A DNA stretch of 64,000 bases. Source: an uncultured Acetatifactor sp. (lineage in GTDB: Bacteria; Bacillota; Clostridia; Lachnospirales; Lachnospiraceae). The position numbers were made by a program, and so were the translations under genes. The DNA lies in the NCBI GenBank assembly GCA_934402315.1, contig CAKRTS010000007.1:75302-139301 (forward strand), written 5' to 3'. Shown here piece after piece: positions 1-9,932 of this stretch. The notes beneath the pieces were generated by a model. The model was not told where the DNA came from and ran no database searches. It saw only the letters and a list, made by a program, of their open reading frames with translations. Positions within the stretch are counted from its first letter, which is position 1. Every line of letters begins with the position of its first letter.

Positions 1-885
1 ATCGCGGATGGTAAAGGAAACATTGTCGGGATGATTTTCAACAATCAGTTCGACCGGAGCTGTCGCGCCGGAGTGAAGCAGGGCGTTCTCCAGAAGATTG
101 ATGGTTACCTGTTCGATCAGTACGGCGTCCATGGGGATCATAATGAACTCATCGGGGATGGTGACCTGTATCTTGGAGCCTTCATAGCGGCGCTCTGTGC
201 GCTGCAGGGCCTCGGCGACAACCTCCTCGACAGGCTCCTCGTGGGTGCTGATGGAGAGCTTGTCCCGGTCGATGCGCGTGACGGTCAGCAGATTTTCCAC
301 CATGTGTATCAGCCATGTGGAATCCTCGTAAATATTGCGGACAATCGTGGATTTGTCTTCTTCTGACAGAAAATCGCCGTTCTCGAGGTAGGCAAGACTG
401 CTTCCCACGATGCCGGTCAGCGGAGTGCGCAGATCGTGTGAGATGGCGCGCAGAAGATTCGCGCGCGTCCTTTCCTTCTCGGCCTCGGCAAGCTCCTTCT
501 GCCATTTTGCAATCAGATCCGCCTGCCGGACGAGGTGCGATGTCAGTGTGCTGATAAAGATGGTGATGGAGCACATGAAGAGGAAGGTGATAGGATAACC
601 CTCCAGTGAAAAATTTACCTTATGATAAGGAAAGGTAAACCTGTAATTGTACCATAGTACAATGAAGAGGGAACAGCAGATGCCGTAGCCGTAACCGACT
701 GTGTTGCTGGAGGCAAAGATCAGGAAAAAGAGAAAGATCAGCGTGATATTGGGGGAAATTTCCTGTACAAAATAGTAATAGAACGAGGAGACCGCAACAG
801 CGGCCGCCATGCAGAGCACAGACAGCAGCGCACTGGCAAGATGCTGCTTCGGTTTTGACAATGTATGTAGTTTCGCCCGTATCAT
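1..885 (-). CDS. KdpD-like sensor histidine kinase, 5' part (runs off the left edge)
   Basis: The reading frame is open from an ATG at 885, placed 5 bases after a GGAGG at 891-895, down to base 1, giving 295 residues without a stop. Residues about 15-115 form three to four membrane segments resembling the DUF4118 sensor of KdpD. A short coiled linker is followed by the H-box with the phospho-acceptor His150 in RAISHDLRTPLTGIV, then an N-box around residues 262-279 (NLLENALLHSG). The glycine-rich ATP boxes lie beyond the window. Family knowledge: such kinases autophosphorylate and pass phosphate to an OmpR-type regulator, expected downstream (outside). The large cytoplasmic KdpD/Usp N-terminal domain is absent, so this is a KdpD-type kinase rather than a full KdpD. 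The signal it senses cannot be read from the sequence. Confidence 0.85.
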   Translation of the reverse strand, partial: MIRAKLHTLSKPKQHLASALLSVLCMAAAVAVSSFYYYFVQEISPNITLIFLFFLIFASSNTVGYGYGICCSLFIVLWYNYRFTFPYHKVNFSLEGYPITFLFMCSITIFISTLTSHLVRQADLIAKWQKELAEAEKERTRANLLRAISHDLRTPLTGIVGSSLAYLENGDFLSEEDKSTIVRNIYEDSTWLIHMVENLLTVTRIDRDKLSISTHEEPVEEVVAEALQRTERRYEGSKIQVTIPDEFIMIPMDAVLIEQVTINLLENALLHSGATAPVELIVENHPDNVSFTIRD

Positions 886-926
886 TCATACCTCCGTACC
901 AGACAGTTGTCTTATGTACAAATACT

Positions 927-955
927 ATTATATACCTTTTTGCAAAATAGTGCAA
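927..955 (-). promoter_or_regulatory. Sigma-A promoter of the sensor kinase gene
   Basis: On the minus strand TTGCAC (955-950) is followed by a 17-base spacer and a perfect TATAAT (932-927), 41 bases before the kinase start. Only the match to the consensus supports it. Confidence 0.7.
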
Positions 956-1046
956 GAAAAATATGATGATTAATTATTGCTAAAATTTTAGCTTTCCTAT
1001 AATTAATAAGAAGAAATACCTGTTTTTTGAAAAACGAAGGCATGCA

Positions 1047-1949
1047 CTAAGCCCTGTGCCAGCGGCCTGACGCACCGCAGGGAAGCACCAGCCCGGATTC
1101 TTTTACCGGAAGTCCGATCTCTTCGGCGTCCACAGAGCCGCCGAACTGTTTTGTGACGGAGGTGTTTATCATGTAGGAGAGGACGGCGGGCTGCAGTCCC
1201 GTTGTATAGGAATTAATAAGGAAGAATAAGGCATCCTTTGAGAGCAGCTGCGCTGTCAGTTCTATGAACGGCCAGATGCTTTCTTCGATTTTCCAGATTT
1301 CTCCCTTTGGGCCTCTTCCGTAGGAGGGAGGGTCCATGATAATGCCGTCGTATTTGTTCCCGCGGCGGATCTCGCGCTCCACGAATTTCACACAGTCGTC
1401 CACGAGCCAGCGGATAGGCGCTTCACCCAGTCCGGAGCTGATGGCGTTTTCCTTTGCCCATGTGACCATTCCCTTCGAGGCATCCACATGCGTGACGGCG
1501 GCGCCGGCGGCTGCTGCGGCAAGCGTTGCGCCCCCTGTATAGGCGAAGAGATTCAATACCTTTGGCTGACGTCCGGGAGCTTTTTTTACCGCATCAGCAA
1601 TCAGCCCGGAAAACCAGTCCCAGTTTGTCGCCTGCTCGGGGAAGAGTCCGGTGTGCTTAAAGCTGAAAGGTTTCAGGTGGAAGGTCAGCGCCTTTCCGGG
1701 GGGAAGGCAGGGGAGGGAGTAATGGATTGTCCACTCAGCCGGCAGATGGAAGAATTCCCATTCGCCGCCGCCCTTGGCATTCCTGTGGTAGTGTCCGTTT
1801 TTCTTTTTCCAGCCGTTTGAGGTATGGGGGGTGTTCCAGATGACCTGCGGGTCGGGGCGTACCAATATATAATCTCCCCAGCGCTCGAGCTTCTCGCCGC
1901 CGGAGGTGTCCAATACTTCATAATCTTTCCAATGATCTGCAATCCACAT
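1047..1949 (-). CDS. RlmI-like class I SAM-dependent rRNA methyltransferase
   Basis: 300 residues. The central Rossmann methyltransferase domain has motif I VLNLFAYTGGATLAAA (about residues 130-145), an acidic motif II ending in THVDAS, and the catalytic-loop motif DPPSYGRG. This places it in COG1092, the family of 23S rRNA m5C1962 methyltransferase RlmI. The N-terminal part (WGDYILVRPDPQVIW) is the short form, lacking a complete PUA domain. Family knowledge suggests it methylates a cytosine in large-subunit rRNA; the exact target is not shown. Its location next to the ribosomal operon, divergently transcribed, fits. The ATG at 1949 follows a GGAAAGGA about 11 bases upstream. Confidence 0.85.
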   Translation of the reverse strand: MWIADHWKDYEVLDTSGGEKLERWGDYILVRPDPQVIWNTPHTSNGWKKKNGHYHRNAKGGGEWEFFHLPAEWTIHYSLPCLPPGKALTFHLKPFSFKHTGLFPEQATNWDWFSGLIADAVKKAPGRQPKVLNLFAYTGGATLAAAAAGAAVTHVDASKGMVTWAKENAISSGLGEAPIRWLVDDCVKFVEREIRRGNKYDGIIMDPPSYGRGPKGEIWKIEESIWPFIELTAQLLSKDALFFLINSYTTGLQPAVLSYMINTSVTKQFGGSVDAEEIGLPVKESGLVLPCGASGRWHRA

Positions 1950-2013
1950 AAGTGTATGATTCCTTTCCGGACATCCCTTGACGAATGTCTTTCTTCTATA
2001 TTAATATGCATTC

Positions 2014-2042
2014 ATTATAACCAATGTTTTACGGGGAGTAAA
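2014..2042 (-). promoter_or_regulatory. Promoter of the RlmI-like gene
   Basis: Minus strand: TTTACT (2042-2037), 17-base spacer, TATAAT (2019-2014). It lies 65 bases before the start codon. The MITE-like element sits 18 bases behind its -35 box. Confidence 0.6.
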
Positions 2043-2051
2043 GCAGTAACG

Positions 2052-2208
2052 ATTGTACTGTTACTGTTCACAGTCCATATTCCGCGAAGTCAAAATTGCA
2101 TGAAATGCAATTTTGCGAGACTTGCAGGCGCCAAAATGCATTGAAAATGCATTTTGTGTGCATCGCGAAGCGTGTTGCTGTGAACGGAGTGAACAGTAAC
2201 ATTGTACT
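2052..2208. mobile_element. MITE-like palindromic element with 8-bp target duplications
   Basis: A 141-bp element (2060-2200) begins with GTTACTGTTCAC and ends with the exact reverse complement GTGAACAGTAAC. It is flanked on both sides by the direct repeat ATTGTACT (2052-2059 and 2201-2208), as expected for a transposition target duplication. Inside are two more palindromes, CAAAATTGCATG..TGCAATTTTG (2091-2115) and CAAAATGCATT..AATGCATTTTG (2132-2156). It encodes no protein. The pattern is that of a miniature inverted-repeat element mobilised in trans; the family is not recognised. Confidence 0.75.
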
Positions 2209-2238
2209 AAAAAAAATACAATATTTTTTTAAAAGTTC

Positions 2239-2267
2239 TTGCAAAATCCGGAAACACCATGTATACT
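2239..2267 (+). promoter_or_regulatory. Promoter of the S10 ribosomal operon
   Basis: TTGCAA (2239-2244), 17-base spacer, TATACT (2262-2267), about 305 bases before rpsJ. It starts only 31 bases after the MITE-like element, so the element separates it from whatever lay upstream. Confidence 0.7.
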
Positions 2268-2273
2268 ATCAAT

Positions 2274-2559
2274 TGCTGTGGCATGATAGCTGTGAAGCGT
2301 GAGGTTGCTGTTTGTCAGCAATGACAGACAGGTTTTCCGTGGAGCGAATGTCAAGTTAGAAAACTGACGGCAAGTCACTGTACCAATTTGAAGTCTGCAA
2401 CTCAGCAGAAACGACGTGTGAATCGAAAGTGATCCGAGAGATGTTGCGTGAGGGTCTAGGACACACACGGGAGAGTGTACAGTCACCGCTTGTCGTACTA
2501 AAGGCAATTTAATTGCCTTGAGGCAAAGAAATTGCCTTGAACTGAAAGTGCGAAAAGGA
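2274..2559 (+). promoter_or_regulatory. Long 5' leader of the S10 operon
   Basis: About 290 transcribed bases with no supported gene. The last part has a perfect palindrome AAGGCAATTTAATTGCCTT (2501-2519), followed directly by a second, related GAGGCAAAGAAATTGCCTT (2520-2538), so the two could pair alternatively. In many bacteria S10-operon leaders bind L4 and repress the operon. Whether this leader does so cannot be judged; no terminator U-run was seen. Confidence 0.4.
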
Positions 2560-2572
2560 GGCGACTTTTTTT

Positions 2573-2890
2573 ATGGCAAGTCAAGTAATGAGAATTACCC
2601 TTAAGGCTTATGAGCATCAGCTGGTGGACGCATCCGCCAAGAAGATCATCGAGACTGTAAAGAAGACCGGATCAGAGGTTAGCGGGCCTGTGCCGCTGCC
2701 GACAAAGAAAGAGGTTGTTACAATTCTGAGAGCTGTACACAAGTACAAGGATTCCAGAGAGCAGTTCGAGCAGAGAACTCATAAGAGACTTATCGATATC
2801 ATTGCACCTACACAGAAGACAGTTGATGCACTGCAGAGACTGGAGATGCCCGCAGGTGTTTACATTGATATTAAAATGAAAACCAAGTAA
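2573..2890 (+). CDS. rpsJ: 30S ribosomal protein S10
   Basis: 105 residues, the usual length, with typical family sequence ([20 protein letters not shown] near the start and [18 protein letters not shown] near the end). It is part of the 30S head and, in the NusE role, of the antitermination complex with NusB. First gene of the operon; the ATG follows AAAAGGAGG. Confidence 0.98.
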   Translation: MASQVMRITLKAYEHQLVDASAKKIIETVKKTGSEVSGPVPLPTKKEVVTILRAVHKYKDSREQFEQRTHKRLIDIIAPTQKTVDALQRLEMPAGVYIDIKMKTK

Positions 2891-2994
2891 TGAAAACAAA
2901 CCTCTACTTAGACGTAAGAACACATCGTTACGGCGCAACGGTAACAGCGTGGTCCGCTATGTAGAAAGCCTAAGAAGGCAGAAAGAGAGGAAAA

Positions 2995-3678
2995 ATGAAG
3001 AAAGCAATTTTGGCAACCAAAGTCGGAATGACTCAGATCTTCAACGAAGACGGCGTATTGGTTCCTGTAACGGTTCTTCAGGCAGGTCCCTGTGTGGTAA
3101 CACAGATCAAGACTGTTGAGAACGACGGCTACAGCGCAGTACAGGTCGGCTTCGCAGACAAGAAGGAAAAGATCGTAAACAAGGATGCAAGCGGTAAGAG
3201 AGAGATCATCCACAGACACGGCGTCAACAAGGCGCAGGCAGGCCACTTCAAGAAGGCAGGCGTAAGCGCAAAGAGATATATCAGAGAGTTCAAGTTCGAG
3301 AACGCTGGCGATTATACGCTGGGCGCAGAGATCAAGGCAGACATCTTCGCAGAGGGCGATAAGATCGATGCTTCTGCAATCTCCAAGGGAAAAGGTTTCC
3401 AGGGTGCGATCAAGAGACTTGGTCAGCACAGAGGACCCATGAAGCACGGTTCCAAGTTCCATCGTCATCAGGGTTCCAACGGTGCATGTTCCTCTCCCAG
3501 CCGTGTGTTCAAGGGTAAGGGAATGCCCGGACATATGGGTTGCGTAAAAGTAACTGTTCAGAACCTTGAGGTTGTAAGAGTAGATGCTGAGAAGAATCTG
3601 CTTCTTGTCAAGGGTGCGGTACCCGGCCCGAAGAAGGCTCTGGTAACCATCAAAGAGACCACGAAGGTCGAGGCATAA
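2995..3678 (+). CDS. rplC: 50S ribosomal protein L3
   Basis: 227 residues starting [15 protein letters not shown], with the conserved loop region [15 protein letters not shown] and GKGMPGHMG that reaches toward the peptidyl-transferase centre. It is an early assembly protein that binds the 3' end of 23S rRNA. Second gene of the S10 operon, 104 bases after rpsJ; the gap holds no gene. Confidence 0.98.
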   Translation: MKKAILATKVGMTQIFNEDGVLVPVTVLQAGPCVVTQIKTVENDGYSAVQVGFADKKEKIVNKDASGKREIIHRHGVNKAQAGHFKKAGVSAKRYIREFKFENAGDYTLGAEIKADIFAEGDKIDASAISKGKGFQGAIKRLGQHRGPMKHGSKFHRHQGSNGACSSPSRVFKGKGMPGHMGCVKVTVQNLEVVRVDAEKNLLLVKGAVPGPKKALVTIKETTKVEA

Positions 3679-3723
3679 TAGATGTGCCTTTGCCAGGCGC
3701 ACGTGCGAAAGGAGGCCAATCAG

Positions 3724-4344
3724 ATGGCAAACGTATCTGTTTTTAATATGGAAGGCAAGGAAGTTGGAACAATCGAATTGAACGATGCCGTATTTGGTGT
3801 TGAAGTAAATGAGCACTTAGTACACATGGCGGTTGTACAGCAGCTTGCAAATAATCGTCAGGGAACCCAGAAGGCAAAGACCCGTTCCGAGGTATCCGGC
3901 GGCGGAAGAAAGCCCTGGAGACAGAAGGGAACAGGACATGCAAGACAGGGTTCAACCAGATCTCCCCAGTGGACCGGCGGCGGTGTTGTATTCGCACCCG
4001 TTCCCAGAGATTATTCCTTCAAGCTTAACAAGAAGGAAAAGAGAGCAGCACTGAAGTCCGCTCTGACAGACAAGGTTCAGAAGAACAGCCTGATCGTTGT
4101 TGACGAGCTGAAGTTCGACGAGATCAAGACAAAGAACTTTGCGAATGTAATGAGCAATTTGAAGGTTGAGAAGGGTCTTGTTGTTATCGCTGAGAACGAT
4201 GCAAATGTAGTTCTCTCCGCCAGAAACATGGCAGATGTAGATACAACTCTGGTAAACACCATCAACACATATGACATCATGAAGGCTAAGACAGTTGTTC
4301 TGACCAAGGATGCTGTTGCAAAGATCGAGGAGGTGTACGCATAA
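3724..4344 (+). CDS. rplD: 50S ribosomal protein L4
   Basis: 206 residues. The start at 3724 ([14 protein letters not shown]) is chosen because AAAGGAGG lies at 3709-3716; an in-frame ATG at 3682 would add 14 non-family residues. The extended loop ([19 protein letters not shown]) that lines the exit tunnel near the macrolide site is present. L4 often also represses its own operon. The stop codon overlaps the rplW start (TAATG), suggesting translational coupling. Confidence 0.98.
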   Translation: MANVSVFNMEGKEVGTIELNDAVFGVEVNEHLVHMAVVQQLANNRQGTQKAKTRSEVSGGGRKPWRQKGTGHARQGSTRSPQWTGGGVVFAPVPRDYSFKLNKKEKRAALKSALTDKVQKNSLIVVDELKFDEIKTKNFANVMSNLKVEKGLVVIAENDANVVLSARNMADVDTTLVNTINTYDIMKAKTVVLTKDAVAKIEEVYA

Positions 4345-4643
4345 TGGCAGACATTAAATACTATGACGTAATCCTCAAACCGGTTATTACCGAGAAGAGT
4401 ATGGCTGGTATGGGCGAGAAGAAATATACTTTTCTGGTTCATACAGAGGCAAACAAGTCCCAGATCAAGGAAGCTGTTGAGAAGATGTTCGATGGCGCTA
4501 AGGTAAAGAGCGTGAACACCATGAACTGTGAGGGTAAGAACAAGAGACGCGGAATGGTTACCGGCAAGACTGCCAAGACCAAGAAGGCTATTGTTACCCT
4601 GACTGCTGACAGCAAGGACATTGAGATCTTCACAGGTCTGTAA
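4344..4643 (+). CDS. rplW: 50S ribosomal protein L23
   Basis: 99 residues with the family core ([14 protein letters not shown] at the start, [19 protein letters not shown] in the middle). L23 sits at the tunnel exit, where it docks trigger factor and SRP. Its start overlaps the rplD stop by one base. Confidence 0.98.
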   Translation: MADIKYYDVILKPVITEKSMAGMGEKKYTFLVHTEANKSQIKEAVEKMFDGAKVKSVNTMNCEGKNKRRGMVTGKTAKTKKAIVTLTADSKDIEIFTGL

Positions 4644-4734
4644 GCTGTAGGAAACGATAAGGTTTCCCACACATGGTTAAGTATGCGGCCGAAGGATGCG
4701 GCTGCGCAAAATTCATTGAAAAGGAGATAAGACA

Positions 4735-5577
4735 ATGGGTATCAAGACATACAACCCCTATACACCCTCCAGAAGAAATATGACCGGTTCTGATTTCGCT
4801 GAGATCACAAAGCTGACCCCCGAGAAGAGCCTTTGCACTTCTCTGAAGAAGAACGCCGGACGTAACAATCAGGGTAAGATTACTGTGAGACACCATGGCG
4901 GCGGCTCCAGAAGAAAGTACAGAATCGTTGATTTCAAGAGATATAAGGATGGCATTCCTGCAACTGTTATCGGTATCGAGTACGATCCCAACAGAACAGC
5001 AAACATCGCCCTGATCTGCTACGCAGACGGCGAGAAGGCATATATCCTTGCTCCTGAAGGACTGACGGACGGCATGAAGATCATGAACGGACCGGAAGCA
5101 GAAGTGAGAGTCGGCAACTGCCTTCCTCTTTCTGAGATCCCTGTAGGTACTCAGGTACACAACATCGAGCTGTATCCCGGTAAGGGCGGCCAGATGGTTC
5201 GTGCGGCAGGAAACAGCGCACAGCTGATGGCTAAGGAAGGAAAGTACGCAACGCTTCGTCTTCCCTCCGGCGAGATGAGAATGGTTCCCCTTGTATGCCG
5301 TGCAACCGTTGGTGTTGTAGGCAATGTTGATCATAACCTTGTAAATATCGGTAAGGCAGGACGTAAGCGTCACATGGGTGTTCGCCCTACAGTGCGCGGT
5401 TCTGTTATGAACCCGAATGACCATCCTCATGGTGGTGGTGAGGGCAAGACCGGTATCGGACGTCCCGGTCCCAGCACTCCTTGGGGCAAGCCGGCACTCG
5501 GCCTGAAGACACGTAAGGCTAAGAAGGCTTCCAATAAGCTGATTGTAAGAAGACGTAACGGTAAGGCAATCAAATAA
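4735..5577 (+). CDS. rplB: 50S ribosomal protein L2
   Basis: 280 residues, normal for the family. The conserved C-terminal segment [17 protein letters not shown] contains the histidine needed for peptidyl-transferase activity in other bacteria. L2 binds 23S rRNA and forms an intersubunit bridge. Preceded by AAAAGGAG. Confidence 0.98.
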   Translation: MGIKTYNPYTPSRRNMTGSDFAEITKLTPEKSLCTSLKKNAGRNNQGKITVRHHGGGSRRKYRIVDFKRYKDGIPATVIGIEYDPNRTANIALICYADGEKAYILAPEGLTDGMKIMNGPEAEVRVGNCLPLSEIPVGTQVHNIELYPGKGGQMVRAAGNSAQLMAKEGKYATLRLPSGEMRMVPLVCRATVGVVGNVDHNLVNIGKAGRKRHMGVRPTVRGSVMNPNDHPHGGGEGKTGIGRPGPSTPWGKPALGLKTRKAKKASNKLIVRRRNGKAIK

Positions 5578-5595
5578 AAAACAGGAGGAAAGACA

Positions 5596-5877
5596 ATGGC
5601 TAGATCACTGAAAAAAGGACCTTTCGCAGACGCAAGCCTGTTAAAGAAAGTAGATGCTATGAACGCTGCCGGACAGAAGCAGGTTATCAAGACCTGGTCC
5701 CGCCGCTCTACAATTTTCCCCTCCTTTGTGGGACACACCATTGCTGTTCACGACGGCAGGAAGCATGTTCCTGTATATGTGACAGAGGATATGGTTGGTC
5801 ACAAGCTGGGCGAATTCGTAGCAACCAGAACCTACAGAGGTCATGGTAAGGACGAGAAGAAGTCCAAGGTTAAGTAG
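5596..5877 (+). CDS. rpsS: 30S ribosomal protein S19
   Basis: 93 residues beginning [19 protein letters not shown], the family signature, with [20 protein letters not shown] downstream. It forms part of the 30S head with S13 and contacts the A-site region. A spacer of 107 bases follows, containing a GC-rich stem around 5895-5910 and no gene. Confidence 0.98.
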   Translation: MARSLKKGPFADASLLKKVDAMNAAGQKQVIKTWSRRSTIFPSFVGHTIAVHDGRKHVPVYVTEDMVGHKLGEFVATRTYRGHGKDEKKSKVK

Positions 5878-5984
5878 TTTTACAACGCACAAATGCCCGG
5901 GAGGGCATTGCACATGTCTGTCTGCGGACTCAGGTGTCCGTAGCAGATGCGTTGCTTTTATTCTGAAAAGGAGGATATTTATCT

Positions 5985-6374
5985 ATGGCTAAAGGACATA
6001 GAAGTCAAATCAAGAGAGAGAGAAACGCCCAGAAGGACACAAGACCTTCAGCTAAGCTGTCTTATGCAAGGGTTTCTGTTCAGAAGGCATGTTTCGTTTT
6101 AGATGCTATCAGAGGCAAGGATGTTGAGACTGCCCTGGGAATTCTGGAGTACAATCCCAGATATGCTTCCAGCCTTATCAAGAAGCTGCTTGAGTCGGCA
6201 ATTGCTAACGCAGAGAACAACAACGGAATGAACAAAGAGAACCTGTATGTGGCTGAGTGCTACGCGAACAAGGGACCTACAATGAAGCGCGTTCACCCCA
6301 GAGCACAGGGAAGGGCTTACAGAATCGAGAAGAGAATGAGCCATATCACCGTTGTGCTGGACGAGAAGAAGTAA
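5985..6374 (+). CDS. rplV: 50S ribosomal protein L22
   Basis: 129 residues. The hairpin that lines the exit tunnel, with its conserved [13 protein letters not shown], is intact, so no classic macrolide-resistance insertion or deletion is visible. The ATG follows AAAAGGAGG. Confidence 0.98.
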   Translation: MAKGHRSQIKRERNAQKDTRPSAKLSYARVSVQKACFVLDAIRGKDVETALGILEYNPRYASSLIKKLLESAIANAENNNGMNKENLYVAECYANKGPTMKRVHPRAQGRAYRIEKRMSHITVVLDEKK

Positions 6375-6390
6375 GGAAAGGAGCAAACAA

Positions 6391-7050
6391 ATGGGACAGA
6401 AAGTTAATCCTCACGGCTTAAGAGTCGGAGTAATTAAAGATTGGGATTCCAAGTGGTACGCTGAGAACGAGTTTTCCGACTATCTTGTAGAAGACTATGA
6501 GATCAGAAAGTATCTGAAGAAGAAGTTATACAGCGCAGGTGTTGCTAAGATCGAGATCGAGAGAACATCTGACAGAGTTCGCGTTATTATTCATACTGCA
6601 AAGCCCGGTGTTATCATCGGTAAGGGCGGCGCTGAGATCGAGGTTACCAAGAACGAGCTTTCCAAGATGACCGGCAAGAAGGTTCTGATCGACATCAAGG
6701 AGATCAAGAGACCTGACAGAGATGCCCAGCTGGTTGCAGAGAATATCGCGCAGCAGCTTGAAAACCGTGTGTCCTTCAGACGTGCCATGAAGTCCTGCAT
6801 GGGCAGAACCATGAAGGCAGGCGCTCTGGGTATCAAGGCAGCATGTGCAGGCCGTCTCGGCGGTGCAGATATCGCACGTTCTGAGTTCTACAGCGAGGGA
6901 ACCATTCCGCTTCAGACACTGAGAGCAGATATCGACTATGGTTTCGCAGAGGCTGATACCACATACGGTAAGGTTGGAGTTAAAGTTTGGATCTACAAGG
7001 GTGAGATCCTTCCTACAAAGGGAAATCAGATGGAAGGGAGCGATAAATAA
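6391..7050 (+). CDS. rpsC: 30S ribosomal protein S3
   Basis: 219 residues starting [19 protein letters not shown]. The KH domain carries the motif [13 protein letters not shown]. It sits at the mRNA entry tunnel with S4 and S5. The ATG at 6391 has the AAGGAGC site just upstream; an in-frame ATG at 6352 lies inside rplV and lacks a site. Confidence 0.98.
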   Translation: MGQKVNPHGLRVGVIKDWDSKWYAENEFSDYLVEDYEIRKYLKKKLYSAGVAKIEIERTSDRVRVIIHTAKPGVIIGKGGAEIEVTKNELSKMTGKKVLIDIKEIKRPDRDAQLVAENIAQQLENRVSFRRAMKSCMGRTMKAGALGIKAACAGRLGGADIARSEFYSEGTIPLQTLRADIDYGFAEADTTYGKVGVKVWIYKGEILPTKGNQMEGSDK

Positions 7051-7052
7051 TC

Positions 7053-7481
7053 ATGTTAATGCCGAAGAGAGTTAAGCGTCGTAAACAGTTCCGTGGCACC
7101 TTGGCCGGCAAGGCAACAAGAGGAAACACTCTTGCTTATGGTGAATTTGGTCTGGTGGCACTCGAGCCCTGCTGGATCAAGTCCAATCAGATCGAGGCAG
7201 CCCGTATTGCACTTACCCGTTACACAAAGCGTGCAGGACAGGTATGGATCAAGATCTTCCCTGACAAGCCTGTAACCGTTAAGCCCCTTGGAACTCGTAT
7301 GGGTTCCGGTAAGGGAGCCGTTGACTGTTGGGTAGCAGTTGTAAAGCCCGGACGTGTTATGTTTGAAATTGCCGGTGTACCCGAAGATCAGGCAAAGGAG
7401 GCACTGCGTCTTGCTATGCATAAGCTTCCCTGCAAGTGTAAGGTCGTTTCTAAGGCAGATTTGGAAGGCGGTGTAGAATAA
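7053..7481 (+). CDS. rplP: 50S ribosomal protein L16
   Basis: 142 residues with the family start [15 protein letters not shown] and the conserved loop [20 protein letters not shown] near the A-site tRNA. It follows rpsC by two bases and its last base overlaps the rpmC start. Confidence 0.98.
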   Translation: MLMPKRVKRRKQFRGTLAGKATRGNTLAYGEFGLVALEPCWIKSNQIEAARIALTRYTKRAGQVWIKIFPDKPVTVKPLGTRMGSGKGAVDCWVAVVKPGRVMFEIAGVPEDQAKEALRLAMHKLPCKCKVVSKADLEGGVE

Positions 7482-7684
7482 TGAAATCGAATAAGTTTGT
7501 AGAAGAATTAAAGAACAAGTCCGCAGAGGAACTGCAGTCAGAGCTTGTTGCTGCAAAGAAAGAACTTTTCAATCTGAGATTCCAGAACGCAACCAATCAG
7601 CTCGATAATACAGCAAGAATCAAGGATGTAAGAAAGAATATTGCTCGTATTCAGACAGTTATCACCGAGAAGGCTAGGAGCTAA
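7481..7684 (+). CDS. rpmC: 50S ribosomal protein L29
   Basis: 67 residues, a two-helix protein with the family motif [19 protein letters not shown]. It lies near the tunnel exit beside L23. Start overlaps the rplP stop (TAATG). Confidence 0.97.
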   Translation: MKSNKFVEELKNKSAEELQSELVAAKKELFNLRFQNATNQLDNTARIKDVRKNIARIQTVITEKARS

Positions 7685-7723
7685 GGCACGTCGCCCGGAT
7701 GGCGAGTGGAAAGGAGTTAAGTC

Positions 7724-7981
7724 GTGGAAGAAAGAAATTTGAGAAAAGTGCGTACCGGTAAGGTCACCAGTAATAAGATGGATAAGACAATCGTTGTGGC
7801 GATCGAAGAGCATGTAAAGCATCCTCTTTATAACAAGGTCGTTAAGAGAACCTACAAGCTGAAGGCTCATGACGAGAACAACGAGTGCAACATTGGCGAC
7901 ACCGTTAAGGTTATGGAGACAAGACCTCTGTCCAAGGACAAGAGATGGAGACTTGTTGAGATCGTAGAAAGAGTGAAGTAA
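7724..7981 (+). CDS. rpsQ: 30S ribosomal protein S17
   Basis: 85 residues, OB-fold; the family core [21 protein letters not shown] is clear. It begins with GTG, five bases after an AAGGAG. A primary binder of 16S rRNA in early 30S assembly. Confidence 0.97.
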   Translation: MEERNLRKVRTGKVTSNKMDKTIVVAIEEHVKHPLYNKVVKRTYKLKAHDENNECNIGDTVKVMETRPLSKDKRWRLVEIVERVK

Positions 7982-8012
7982 TCAGCCGTAGGTGCGGCAA
8001 AGGAGGAAAATC

Positions 8013-8381
8013 ATGGTTCAGCAGGAAACAAGACTGAAGGTTGCTGATAACACCGGTGCAAAAGAATTGCTCTGCATCCGCGTTATGGGCGGCTCTACAA
8101 GAAGATATGCACAGATTGGCGATGTGATTGTTGCTTCCGTTAAAGATGCAACACCCGGCGGAGTTGTAAAGAAGGGTGACGTTGTTAAGGCAGTTGTGGT
8201 TCGTTCCGTTAAGGGCGCACGCCGCAAGGATGGTTCCTACATCAAGTTCGACGAGAACGCAGCAGTAATCATCAAGGATGACAAGACACCCAGAGGAACC
8301 CGTATTTTTGGGCCGGTAGCAAGAGAGCTTCGTGAAAAGCAGTTCATGAAGATTGTATCTCTGGCTCCCGAAGTATTATAA
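8013..8381 (+). CDS. rplN: 50S ribosomal protein L14
   Basis: 122 residues, exactly the family length, starting [19 protein letters not shown]. The ATG at 8013 follows AAAGGAGG; a GTG at 7992 in frame would add seven non-family residues. L14 binds 23S rRNA and the silencing factor RsfS. Confidence 0.98.
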   Translation: MVQQETRLKVADNTGAKELLCIRVMGGSTRRYAQIGDVIVASVKDATPGGVVKKGDVVKAVVVRSVKGARRKDGSYIKFDENAAVIIKDDKTPRGTRIFGPVARELREKQFMKIVSLAPEVL

Positions 8382-8392
8382 GGAGGTGTCAT

Positions 8393-8704
8393 ATGTCCAG
8401 TTTAAAGATTAAGAAGGGCGATACCGTAAAGGTTATCGCCGGCAAGGATTGCAATACAGAAGGAAAGGTACTTTCCGTAGATGCCAAGAATGGTAAGGTT
8501 GTTGTTGAGGGCGTGAACAAGATCACAAAGCACGCAAAGCCTTCTCAGGCGAACCCCAACGGCGGCATTGTTCAGAAGGAAGCTCCTATTGATATTTCAA
8601 ATGTCATGCTCGTATTCAAGGGCAAGGCAACCAGAGTCGGCTTCAAGATGGACGGAGATAAGAAGGTTCGTTTTGCAAAGTCAACCGGCGAAGTGATTGA
8701 CTAA
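8393..8704 (+). CDS. rplX: 50S ribosomal protein L24
   Basis: 103 residues with an N-terminal KOW motif ([20 protein letters not shown]). One of the initiators of 50S assembly. The site AAGGAGG overlaps the end of rplN. Confidence 0.97.
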   Translation: MSSLKIKKGDTVKVIAGKDCNTEGKVLSVDAKNGKVVVEGVNKITKHAKPSQANPNGGIVQKEAPIDISNVMLVFKGKATRVGFKMDGDKKVRFAKSTGEVID

Positions 8705-8727
8705 TCAATAGGAAGGAGGAACGAAAA

Positions 8728-9267
8728 GTGGCTAGATTAAAAGAATTATACTACGACGAGATCGTAGAAGCTATGACAAAGAAGTTTGGATATAAAAACG
8801 TTATGGAAGTTCCCAAGCTTGATAAGATCGTGGTCAACATGGGTGTTGGTGAAGCAAAGGACAACGCAAAGGTTCTTGAGAATGCAGTAGCTGACATGGA
8901 GACCATCACAGGCCAGAAGGCAGTTCTTACCAAGGCTAAGTCCTCCATAGCTAACTTCAAGATCCGTGAGGGTATGGCTATCGGATGTAAGACTACTCTG
9001 CGTGGCGAGAAGATGTATGAGTTCCTTGATCGTCTTGTGAACCTGGCATTGCCTCGTGTGCGTGACTTCAGAGGTGTTAATCCTAACGCTTTCGACGGCA
9101 GAGGAAACTATGCTCTTGGTATCAAGGAGCAGTTCATCTTCCCTGAGATCGAGTACGATAAGATTGACAAGACCAGAGGTATGGATATCATCTTCGTTAC
9201 AACTGCAAAGACTGACGAAGAGGCACGCGAGCTGTTGACTCTGTTCAATATGCCGTTCGCAAAATAA
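8728..9267 (+). CDS. rplE: 50S ribosomal protein L5
   Basis: 179 residues with the family core [17 protein letters not shown] and [20 protein letters not shown]. It binds 5S rRNA and contacts P-site tRNA. Start codon GTG, with GGAAGGAGG just upstream. Confidence 0.98.
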   Translation: MARLKELYYDEIVEAMTKKFGYKNVMEVPKLDKIVVNMGVGEAKDNAKVLENAVADMETITGQKAVLTKAKSSIANFKIREGMAIGCKTTLRGEKMYEFLDRLVNLALPRVRDFRGVNPNAFDGRGNYALGIKEQFIFPEIEYDKIDKTRGMDIIFVTTAKTDEEARELLTLFNMPFAK

Positions 9268-9285
9268 TAAGGAGGTAAATTTTTC

Positions 9286-9471
9286 ATGGCTAAGACATCA
9301 ATGAAGATTAAACAGCAGCGCAAGCCCAAGTTTTCTACTCAGGCTTACACCCGTTGCAAGATTTGCGGTCGTCCTCACGCTTACTTGAGAAAGTATGGCA
9401 TTTGCAGAGTTTGCTTCCGCGAATTGGCATACAAGGGAGAGATTCCCGGCGTGAAGAAAGCAAGCTGGTAA
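9286..9471 (+). CDS. rpsN: 30S ribosomal protein S14, zinc-ribbon type
   Basis: 61 residues, the short form (type Z). Two CxxC pairs (CKIC and CRVC) form the zinc site. Many bacteria also carry a longer zinc-free copy for zinc limitation; none is in the window. Confidence 0.97.
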   Translation: MAKTSMKIKQQRKPKFSTQAYTRCKICGRPHAYLRKYGICRVCFRELAYKGEIPGVKKASW

Positions 9472-9489
9472 GGAAGGAGGAAGAAAACA

Positions 9490-9891
9490 ATGACAATGAG
9501 CGATCCTATTGCAGATATGCTTACAAGAATCCGTAACGCAAACACTGCTAAGCACGATACTGTTGATATTCCTGCCTCCAAGATGAAGCTGTCTATCGCA
9601 CAGATTCTTCTGGATGAGGGATATATAACCAAATATGATGTAATCGATGACGGCAACTTCAAGTCCATTCATATCACACTGAAGTACGGCGCTGATAAGA
9701 ACGAGAAGATCATCTCCGGCATCAAGAGAATTTCCAAGCCCGGTTTGCGCGTATACGCAGGCAAGGACGAGCTGCCCAGAGTACTCGGCGGTCTCGGAAC
9801 AGCAATCATCTCCACCAATCAGGGTGTGCTGACAGACAAGAAGGCACGCGAGCTTCAGGTAGGCGGCGAGGTTCTCGCTTTCGTTTGGTAA
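9490..9891 (+). CDS. rpsH: 30S ribosomal protein S8
   Basis: 133 residues, family start [15 protein letters not shown] and C-terminal region [17 protein letters not shown]. It binds the central domain of 16S rRNA. In enterobacteria S8 represses the spc operon; no such mimic was identified here. Confidence 0.98.
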   Translation: MTMSDPIADMLTRIRNANTAKHDTVDIPASKMKLSIAQILLDEGYITKYDVIDDGNFKSIHITLKYGADKNEKIISGIKRISKPGLRVYAGKDELPRVLGGLGTAIISTNQGVLTDKKARELQVGGEVLAFVW

Positions 9892-9932
9892 GAAGACGAA
9901 AAGATCATTTATAAAATATAGGAGGTACGGGC

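Noticed and set aside
2060..2200. CRISPR-like repeats
   Set aside because: Only palindromes of one element, no regularly spaced direct repeats or spacers; no array seen anywhere.
3682..3723. Earlier in-frame ATG for rplD
   Set aside because: The extra residues are not found in L4 and the GGAGG site lies after that ATG.
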